Of a DNA stretch of 64,000 bases, positions 56,578 to 64,000 are shown in pieces (the stretch's first letter is position 1; the number at the start of each line of letters is the position of its first letter). Location of the stretch: contig CM030358.1 in NCBI GenBank assembly GCA_017893485.1, positions 145,714,393-145,778,392 of the forward strand, read 5' to 3'. This stretch comes from Hemerocallis citrina. Taxonomy: Eukaryota; Streptophyta; Magnoliopsida; Asparagales; Asphodelaceae. Under the pieces are notes generated by a model. It was not told the DNA's origin and did not search any database. It worked only from the letters and a program-made list of their open reading frames with translations. A program made the translations under genes and the position numbers.

Positions 56578-56762
56578 TCATACAAGTAGACAATGGGTAA
56601 GCCATCCAGCTGTTGACTGATTTTGAGTGGCAATGAATGGACCTTCAACCAAATTAGCCCCAACTCTACCCATCTTCTCTTCTTTGTTCCTCATCATCAT
56701 CAGGCTTATCACAATTTCAGAGTTACTAACCTTACGGTTTAGTAAGATCATCTTGTTAGGTT
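56578..56762. other. Short spacer
   Basis: Sequence between the hAT TSD and the next copia LTR; no feature seen. Confidence 0.5.
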
Positions 56763-57353
56763 TGTGTCTCATATTTAAGGTAACTATTCATAAAGGAAAA
56801 GCATTTTTAAAATCTAAAAATTTAATAGTCAGAGCAGTGAGCTAAGTAAAATTATCTAATATTTAGTTTGCAGGCTAGAGAAAGATGTGAAGTAATTAAA
56901 TATTGGATAACTATGAAGAAGTTCCAGTTTGACATTTAAATTCGGTTTTGGCTTGGGGATATACATGAAGTTGTTTTTAGATAAACATGAAATTGGGAAA
57001 TACATGTTAAGAGAAAATGATGGAAATTAAAACCTAGAAAACTAAACTTCTATAAATAATTATTGTGGCCTCCATTGAGAGGTGAATACTTCATCTGGGA
57101 GTTTCAATTATAAACAACATAGTATCTTCTACTGAGACTTGAAAGATAGATAGATTATTGGTGAGAGTATTGTAACTCTTGTATCGTCTCTAGTTGAATA
57201 ATATCTCAGTTATTTCTCTTCTGAATTAGGTTCGCCGAATCGGGACAAATTGTGTGCTTTCATATTTGGTATGGTCTATGTTTTCTTAATTCTTCTTTGT
57301 GATCGGTTGTCACTTATCGCGCTTTAATCTCTGCTGCACCGAATTTCCTAACA
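56763..57353 (+). repeat. 5' LTR of the gag-only copia
   Basis: 591 bp, TGTGTCTCATATTTAAGG to TTTCCTAACA. Differences from the 3' LTR are numerous, so insertion is old. Confidence 0.85.
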
Positions 57354-57398
57354 AGTGGTATCTGGGTATTCAAGATTTGCTCGAGTTCCTTGGTAAAG

Positions 57399-58330
57399 AT
57401 GACAGATCATGATTTCTTGAAGATTAAGCAATTTGCTGGTAAGATCACGTTTGTTCTCTGGAAGGTGGACATGTACGTTGTAATAGTTCAAAGGGCTTCC
57501 ATATTTCCTTAAAAGGAAAAAAAGTGAAGCGTGACAAATCAGAAAAGCCGGCTAGCATGGCACAGGAGAAGTGTGATGAAATTTTTTTGAAAGCATGGAG
57601 TTTAATGGGGTTATTAATTGTGGACAAAGTCAAGTGCAACTTTCTTGAGAAGAAAAGTGCATCGAGTTTTTGGGCGAGATTGATTATTCGGGATTGTCAT
57701 TACTGGATTAGATGTACTAGAAGAGTAAACTACTTCATTTCTCAATGAAGTAAGGTACCGCTCTTCACGATCATATCGTGGAATTCAACAATGTGTTATC
57801 CGAGTTGAGGATGATAAACGCAGATGATCTCAGCGAAGAGGATAAAACTTTCAAATTGATATATTAATTGCCAGATTCATACAAACATTTGGCAATCACC
57901 ATGTTATACGAAAAATTTGCCAACGAGAAGCTATCAGTTGCATGTGTGTTGAATGGCTTGAAGGAAGATGAATTTAGGAAGGAAACACAAGAATCATCTA
58001 CTTCTTCAAGTTTCCTACCAGTGGAGGGAACTTCAATTGGAATGGATAGTGTGCGTAAAAGAGGGGCCCGTTGCCTCTTTTGCGGGAGAAAAGTGCATTG
58101 CAAGAGGGATTGTCGTAAGGACGAGGACTGGTGAGAATTGTGACGTAGTGGGTGAGGGGACAGTTAAGTTGGAGATGCCAGATGGGAAGAGGTTCACATC
58201 GCAAAAGGTCGTGCATGTTTCTGCATGGAAACAGAACATAAATCCTTGGGAACCTAGAAGCACAGAGTTATAGATACATAGCTCGAGGTGGAGTCTTATC
58301 GGTTTGAAAATTTCGTTGTAAGGTGATGAT
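57399..58330 (+). pseudogene. Gag and protease remnant of the gag-only copia
   Basis: Starts near ATG 57399 (MTDHDFLKIKQFAGKITFVL, then WKVDMY), continues MAQEKCDEIFLKAWSLMGLL, IVEFNNVLSELRMINADDL and MLYEKFANEKLSVACVLNGL, and ends in the CCHC knuckle CLFCGRKVHCKRDC (about 58072-58113). After it the frame passes to GEGTVKLEMPDGKRFTSQKV and YRYIARGGVLSV, from the protease C-terminus. The D(S/T)G active-site segment between them is absent, an internal deletion. Several stops are present. Confidence 0.82.
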
Positions 58331-58693
58331 AGGAAAGATGGGGTGTTCAACACAACTTCCACAAGCTTTGTAAAAACGGGAAAACTTGTCCGAGTGTTTT
58401 AAAGCCCAACATTCCGAACATCTAGTCTGCCGCCACTAGAATTACTAAAGCGAGATAATGACGTTCAAATATCTTCGAGAGGTCGAGGTTGCCTCAAGGA
58501 GGTGGAGTTCGTACTGATGATGACGTCTCTGTGTCAACACCTATTGGGGTATGTCATTGAGAGATTATACAATTAGAGAAATAACATGTGGAGGTAAATA
58601 TGACAACTAGACAAAGCCGCATAATCGTGTTGTTTAAAAGAGGATCAAGAGAGAAGTATAGAAAAAGTCACACAAGGCGGGAAGCACTTCAAA

Positions 58694-58924
58694 TGCAAGC
58701 CACATTTGAGGTAACAATTCATTAAGCGAAAAATATTTCTAAAACCTAGGAAATTAATAGTCAAAACAAGGAGCTAAGTAAAATAATTCAATATTAGTTT
58801 GCAGTAAGAGAAGGATGAGAAGTAATTAAATACTGAATAACTATGAAAGAGTCATAGTTTGGCATTTAAATTATTATTTTGACTTGAGGATATATATGAA
58901 GTTGTTTTAGATAAACATGAAATT

Positions 58925-58958
<34 letters not shown>

Positions 58959-59302
58959 CAGATAATGACAGAGATTTAAACATAGGAATGCTAGACTTCT
59001 ATAGATAATTATTTAAACATAGGAATGCTAGACTTCTATAGATAATTAGGGTTTTAATTGTAAATACTAAAGTATCTTCTAGTGAGGCTTGAGAGATAGA
59101 AAGATTCTTGGTTGGAGTATTGTAACTCTTATGTCATCTCTGGTCGAATAATATATCGGTTATTCTCCCCTAGATTAGGTTCACGGAACTGGGACAAATT
59201 GTATGTTTTTGTGTTTAGTGTGGTCTGTGTTTTCTTAATTTTTCGTTGTAATCGGTTGTCACCTATCGCACTCTAACTTCTGCTGTGTTGAATTTCCTAA
59301 TA
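58694..59302 (+). repeat. 3' LTR of the gag-only copia
   Basis: 609 bp. It has an (AT)n run at 58928-58954 and a 37-bp doubling of ATAGGAATGCTAGACTTC, absent from the 5' LTR. Confidence 0.85.
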
Positions 59303-60110
59303 GGTCTTTCACATGCTACAAGTGTAACCAAGAACAACCTAGGTTTGAATCTTGTTAGGAAATAGCTTTGCATACAGCCGAGATCTCGGGGCCCTTATTA
59401 GTCTTCAACGAGCTCTATTGTGTGTCAATTTGAGCTTGCTTGATTGGAGTTGAATTATCAAGTACACCTACAATGTACTTATAAGTCTTTACTAAGAAAG
59501 AAGATAACAGATGTAATGTATACCAATCTTTGATGTGCTTAATCAAGAGCTTGACAGAAAAGTTTTGTGCAGGACATCAATTTCTGATTATCCTATCCTA
59601 ATATTGGGCCTTTGTCTTTGATTTCGCCGTTTTTTGACACACTAGCAGTCTAGCAAGCCTCTTATCTTTATCATACTTCAACTTTTGGTCGCACTTTTGT
59701 ACAATAAATCAGGTCAAAGCTATAGACACTTTGCCGATGTGTTGTGATTTGCACATTTGCATCACAAAATCCAATCTGTATATGGAGTTGCTGCAAAGCT
59801 TCGTTGCTAAACTAGCGAATCCCTTCACACGACTCTTTGTAGATATTTCAAACTAAAGACAAAGATTCGTCAATGGAAAGCACAAATCATTTAAATTATT
59901 CAATAGTATCATCGAAAATACTAATGAACCTTATGAAACCTAAACCTAAGACATTAATCAGGATGTACTGCATCATTCTAGCTCATCATATTATTTTCCG
60001 AGAGAAGAGCACCATTTTTTATGGGATTTTTTTTATATGCCACTTTTCGAAAATATTTGTAGAAAGAGAACAGTTACCAAAGTATTTGCGTTCGTGGACT
60101 CAACAACTAA
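59303..60110. other. Unassigned sequence
   Basis: No coding or repeat signal beyond a short open frame at 59873-60151 without a domain. TTGTTAGGAAATAG at about 59350 looks like an LTR start but has no partner here. Confidence 0.35.
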
Positions 60111-61212
60111 ACTGGCCGTTCCCGATGTCGAATTTAGTTATTTCATGCTAGCCATTGGTACATAGCGAGCGTAGTTTTTTTTTTTTTTTTTAAAGAAACT
60201 CATCATTCCCAACAGTAGTTTAGTTCAAAATTTACAAAGAAAACTTGCCGTTCCCAACGACAATGACATTTACACTAGACTCCATGTTGGGAACAACGAG
60301 TTTAGGTTTTTTTTTTTGTTGAAGACTCGCCGTTCCCAACGGCGATGACATTTACACTAGATTCGCGGTTGGAAACGGCGAGTTTAGTTCTTTTTTTTTT
60401 TTTTTGAAAACTCGTCATTCCCAACGGTGAGAGCATCCATAATGGTAATTCTTATTTTTGGCAAAATGGGACGAATAGAAATGGAATAGATCGAAAGTGC
60501 TGCAGTGATCGTTTGCTATATTTTGACAAGGACGAGACATCTTGTTTCGTCGTTTATTTTTTTTTTTTTAAGATTTAATTAATTACCGATTAACTATTAA
60601 AACATATTAATTAAATAAATTAAATATTAATATAACCTAAACCTATCTAAACACCTACTAAAGCATCATTAAACCAACTAAACCTACTTTCTTAAAAGCC
60701 CTAAAAGCTGGACGGGACATGATGTCCCGTCCGTGCTTTGTTTTTGAATTTTTTTTTTTTTTCATCCAATCTGGTCCGTTGGATCATGAAAAAAAAAATC
60801 CAACAAACAAAACGGACGGAACAACATGTCTCGTTCGATTGTTTTTAAAAAAAAATTTTTTTTTTGGGAAGGACGATACAACATGTATCGTCCGACCCTA
60901 TTTTTTTAAAAAAAATATATAGTTATATATACGGGACGAGACAAGTTGTCTCGTCCGATCGGAATGAAAAAAAAAAAGCTGAGACGATACATGATGTGTC
61001 GTCTTCTATATTCTCAAATTCGCTAGCCCACTTCTCATATTTGAGAAGCGACTGTAGCTCGTTCGCTATTTTTTGAGAAAATAGCAAACGACTGCAGCAC
61101 TCAATTCTTATAAAATTCTCATAATATGAGAATATGGGAATTATAGCAAACGACTGTGGATGCTCTGAGGGGACATTTACATTAGATCCGCTGTTGGGAA
61201 TGACGAGTTTAG
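60111..61212. repeat. Array of palindrome dyads (CTCGCCGTTCCC type), split by MITE C
   Basis: 21-bp palindromes begin at 60244, 60280, 60326, 60362, 60411 and 61187. They form three inverted dyads: each pair is separated by a conserved 15-base loop GACATTTACACTAGA or close variant, with starts 36 bp apart in the two intact dyads. Core CGTTCCCAACG or reverse. T-runs separate dyads. Isolated related half-units occur at 60111 and 60205 and again at 61250-61350. Confidence 0.82.
60431..61165. mobile_element. Harbinger-like MITE C with 21-bp palindrome modules
   Basis: GAGCATCCATAATGG and CGACTGTGGATGCTC ends, TSD TGA (60428-60430, 61166-61168). Modules of exactly 21 bp begin at 60531, 60711, 60815, 60872, 60935 and 60983; all read GACG..AC A..T GT..CGTC with differing middle letters. 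It is inserted in the third dyad of the surrounding array. Confidence 0.88.
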
Positions 61213-61498
61213 TTTCAAAAAAAAAATTCTATAGTTTTTTTTCGAAAATTCACTAAGCCCAACAGAGTATTTCACTCTCTGTGAAATTTCCTACATCTTC
61301 GCCGTTTCTAGCAGCGAGGCCAGTATAAATGTCCCTGCCGTTGAGAACAATGAGTCTTTATTGAAAATTTTGAACCAAACCCGCTAAGGAGAAGAAGAAA
61401 GGAGATTGAGAGAAGATTGAGGGGTGAGAGATTTGGGAATTTGTTTCCTATAGATTAGAAAACAGAATATACACATTAGCAATTACTATATTTCAACA
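61213..61498 (-). repeat. 3' LTR remnant of copia 4, upper part, and array tail
   Basis: On the minus strand the polypurine tract AAGGGGGAG (61499-61508) is followed by TGTTGAAATATAG, the LTR start at 61498. The far end of this LTR cannot be located; CT-rich sequence at 61385-61440 fits an LTR and below that sequence returns to palindrome-array remnants. Confidence 0.55.
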
Positions 61499-61505
61499 CT
61501 CCCCC

Positions 61506-62152
61506 TTAAGTTGGTGCATAGATATTGAATATGCCCAACTTGTCAACAAATTTTAAAAATAGCCGACTCGAAACTGCCTTGGTCAGGATATCTACAAGAT
61601 CTTCTAACTTCACTTTAGATATCTCAACGACTTTCTCATCCAATTTCTCCTTGATGAAGAATCTATCCACCTCTACATGTTTCGTCTTATCATGTTGAAC
61701 TGAATTGGCGGCAATATCACATGTTGCTTGACTGTCACAATAAAACTTCATAGGTTCATTCGGACCACAGCCTAAGTCCTGCAACAAGAGTTTCAGCCAT
61801 AAAGCTTCCACTATACTAAGAGCTACTCTGCGATACTCAGCCTCTGTACTAGAGCGTGTAATAATATTTTGCTTCTTGCTTCTTCATGTAACTAGATTTT
61901 CTCCAACAAATGTGAAGTATCCTGAAGTGGAGCGCCTATCAATTATAAATCCTGCCCAATCAGCATCAGTATATGCCTCAACCTTCAAGTGACCATGTTT
62001 CGCAAATGGACCCCTTTTCCTGGAGCAGACTTAATATATATCAGAATTCTCATCACTGTATCCATGTAATGTTCCTGAGGTGCATGCATAAACTGACTTA
62101 CCACACTTAACGCATATGATAAATCTGGTCGTGTATGCGCAAGATACATAAG
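61506..62152 (-). pseudogene. Copia 4 RNase H
   Basis: From about 61860: ARSSTEAEYRRVALSIVEAL, LWLKLLLQDLG, FYCDSQATCDIAANSVQHDK and TKHVEVDRFFIKEKL, ending KFVDKLGIFNIYAPT. The DSQ and the HVEVD tail are diagnostic for copia RNase H. 61860-62152 includes TDADWAGFIIDRRSTSGYF. Frame breaks lie at about 61880 and 62030. Confidence 0.85.
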
Positions 62153-62930
62153 TCATCCAATCGATCTCTGATATCTTTCCTTATCACAAGGCACATGATC
62201 AGATTCGTTGCAAAGTTTCATCCCTTCTTCTAATGGTGTACCAATCGGCTGACAAGTAGACATTCCAGTTTCCATCAATAAATCGATAGCATACTTTCTT
62301 TGAGACAGAAATATATCCTTTCTCGAGCGAGAAACCTCAATACCAAGGAAATATCTCAAAGGGCCAAGATCCTTCATTTTTAACTCATGTGACAAGTAGC
62401 TCTTCAATGTCGTTCGCTCCTCAGGATCATTCCCAGTTACTATCATATCATCCACATATATAATGAAAGCAGTAATCTTATCTTCTTTCCTTTTCAGGAA
62501 TAGGGTATGATTTGAATTACTCTGATAATATCCCAATGTCCTCATTGATTTTGTAAACCTCCCAAACCAAGCTCTCGGCGACTGTTTGAGACCATATAGT
62601 GCCTTCCTCAACCGACACACTTTATTATTGTGTTGGACTGGTCTATTTGATCATGATGGTAGATCTATATAAACCACTTCTATCAATTCTCCATGCAGAA
62701 AGACATTCTTCACATCAAATTGCTCTAACGACCAGTCAAGATTTGCAGCAAGTGATAGTAGAACTTGAACAGTGTTGAACTTTGCTACAGGTACAAATAT
62801 TTCGTCATAATCAATTCCATAAGTTTGAGTGTACCATTTGGTAACCAGCCTTGCCTTGTACCGCTCTATCGAACCATCTGACTTATATTTCACCGTATAG
62901 ATCCATCTGCATCCTACCCGCTTCTTCCCT
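62153..62930 (-). pseudogene. Copia 4 reverse transcriptase
   Basis: [20 protein letters not shown] (from 62893), [32 protein letters not shown], a stop near 62650, then LRKALYGLKQSPRAWFGRFT, FIIYVDDMIVTGND (YVDD at the active site) and LGPLRYFLGIEVSRS. Ends near the TRP..A motif with stop at 62153. Confidence 0.9.
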
Positions 62931-63253
62931 CCTGGCAGCTGGACTATCTCCTAAGTTTCATTCTTTTTCAATGAATTCATCTCCTCATCCATAGCTGCTT
63001 TCCACCTTGGATCAGTAAGGGCTTCCTGCACACTGTTAGGAATAGATACAGTAGATAATTGGTTTACAAATAACTTATTTGATTCCGACAAGCAGTGAGT
63101 GGATACATAATTACTCATAAGATATTTGATGTTTTCAGTGGGATCAGGTTCATAAGCAGGTTTTGGAATACCTCTATTAGTACGGTGTGGGAGTTCTCTT
63201 CTAGGAGCTTTGGATAATGATGACGATTAGTTTTGGGATTCTGACGGTTCACT

Positions 63254-64000
63254 CTAACTAAAATTCGGTACTGGTTGCAATTCTTCAAGAGGGTCTTCTT
63301 CGAGAGGGGCTTCTTTCCTTGGTTGCAATTCTTCGTAAGGATCTTCCTCCCTTGCTAGGTCTTCATTTAAGTGTTCGCCATTATTTGTATCCAGTTGTTC
63401 GTTCTGGCTGTTAATTACTTCATCATATCCAAGAGTCTGAACTTCACTTCGGTACTCCACCTGAAGTTCAGTCGTAGAAGAAGAGAAATACATCTCATCT
63501 TCATGGAACACAACATCCATAGTCACAAACATCCTTTGAGTTGGTGGGTGATAGCACCGATACCCTTTCTTATCTTGTGCATATCCCACGAAAACACAGC
63601 GGACGGCTTGAGGAGTTAACTTATTGCGTTCATGTTGATGAAGATGAACAAATGCAACACACCCAAACACACAAGGTGGCAAGTTGATGACTTTTGATGC
63701 ATTCACAGCTTCAGTTAATGTTTGAAATGGTGTGAGGAAGTTTAGGATACTAGAGGGAACTCTCTTGATTAAGTATGCAGCAGAAGCAATGGCTTTCCCC
63801 CAATAAATGAGTGGCATATTTCCATGGATAAGAGAAGCACGGACTACCTCGACCAAGTGTCTATTTTTCCTTTCTGCAACACCATTCTGTTGAAGTGTAT
63901 ATGAGCATGTAGTCTAGTGAACAATGCCGTGTTCCACCAAATATTGTTGTAGATTTGAACTCAGGTACTCTCCTCCATTATCACTCCTAAGAACTTGAAT
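63254..64000 (-). pseudogene. Copia 4 integrase, C-terminal two thirds
   Basis: From the window end: IQVLRSDNGGEYLSSNL, LQQNGVAERKNRHLVEVVRA (catalytic Glu), YWGKAIASAAYLIKRVPS, CVFGCVAFVHLH and CVFVGYAQDKKGYRCYHP. A TAG at 63914-63916 stands where Gln is usual (VH-stop-TTC). The tail is unusual in having three near-copies of EE(D)P(Y/L)EELQP at 63260-63330. Confidence 0.9.

Larger units (their letters stand above)
56763..59302 (+). mobile_element. Gag-only Ty1/copia derivative, 2.54 kb
   Basis: 5' LTR 56763-57353 and 3' LTR 58694-59302 match from TG...(A)GGTAAC to TTTCCTAA(C/T)A. TGGTATC at 57356-57362 is the start of the initiator-Met tRNA primer site, two bases after the LTR. The internal 1.34 kb holds only gag and a protease remnant. 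No convincing TSD (AGGTT versus GGTCT). A non-autonomous copy that would need proteins from a full-length relative. Confidence 0.88.
61499..64000 (-). mobile_element. Ty1/copia element 4, minus strand, truncated by the window end
   Basis: RNase H (61506-61860), RT (62153-62930) and integrase core and C-terminus (63254-64000) in copia order on the minus strand. Gag, protease and 5' LTR are beyond the window. Unlike copia 1 in sequence (IAANSVQHDKTKHVEVDRFF tail), so a separate lineage. Confidence 0.9.

Noticed and set aside
59350..59420. Another solo LTR starting TTGTTAGGAAATAG
   Set aside because: No matching end, partner or TSD found.
1..64000. Endogenous pararetrovirus
   Set aside because: I looked for movement-protein and coat-protein motifs next to RT domains; every RT here is copia-, L1- or RTE-type with matching neighbours.

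Overview
The window is plant nuclear DNA, most likely from a eudicot. The evidence is eukaryotic AT-rich intergenic sequence, GT/AG introns, plant-type Ty1/copia and L1 elements, TTA-flanked Tourist/Harbinger MITEs, Helitron ends of the plant ATC...CTAGT type, and gene fragments of plant-only families (plant mobile domain, an XXT-like Golgi glycosyltransferase, a cytochrome P450). I see no intact host gene. Almost everything is mobile DNA in several layers of nesting, and every recognisable coding region is broken.

Layout: 1-5.3 kb is a minus-strand plant-mobile-domain (PMD) pseudogene split inside exon 2 by a 4.66 kb LTR-like element; its upstream side (5.86-6.14 kb) carries an array of 21-bp palindromes that looks like the end of a fold-back/Mutator-like element. 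6.1-9.8 kb holds unassigned GC-rich DNA, a P450-like exon fragment and a 568-bp tandem duplication. 9.76-16.2 kb is a minus-strand Ty1/copia element with decayed LTRs. 16.6-22.1 kb stacks a 739-bp solo LTR, a Tourist MITE, an XXT-like gene fragment split by a 2.9 kb LTR-like element, and two more TTA-flanked MITEs. 22.7-23.9 kb is a related MITE interrupted by an RTE-type LINE. 25.05-25.45 kb has two tiny Helitrons. 25.6-33.6 kb is an L1-type LINE (minus) interrupted by a 3.7 kb CACTA element and an 850-bp fold-back element. 34-43.6 kb is old sequence with a hAT MITE, tandem repeats and a heavily decayed plus-strand copia. 43.6-52.3 kb has a third mini-Helitron and a second L1-type LINE interrupted by a 3.8 kb LTR-like element. 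52.4-53.3 kb is a long-TIR element; 53.5-56.6 kb is a hAT transposon carrying a solo LTR; 56.8-59.3 kb is a gag-only copia; 60.1-61.2 kb is an array of palindrome dyads split by a third MITE; 61.5 kb to the end is another minus-strand copia.

Exact target-site duplications let several insertions be ordered. The three large LTR-like elements have 5-bp TSDs (AAGGG, CCCAC, GAACG) and TG...CA ends, and removing each in the mind rejoins a continuous reading frame in the PMD gene, the XXT-like gene and the L1 ORF2.

The least expected signal is a shared architecture of short palindromes. Three loci carry 21-bp palindromes with outer arms like CTCGC/GCGAG, arranged as inverted pairs with starts 35-37 bp apart, though the cores differ among loci. 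Separately, a MITE family holds 21-bp palindromes whose two arms co-vary. Separately again, LTRs of two unrelated families carry paired GTCGAC palindromes 19-22 bp apart. These are the best candidates for something undescribed.
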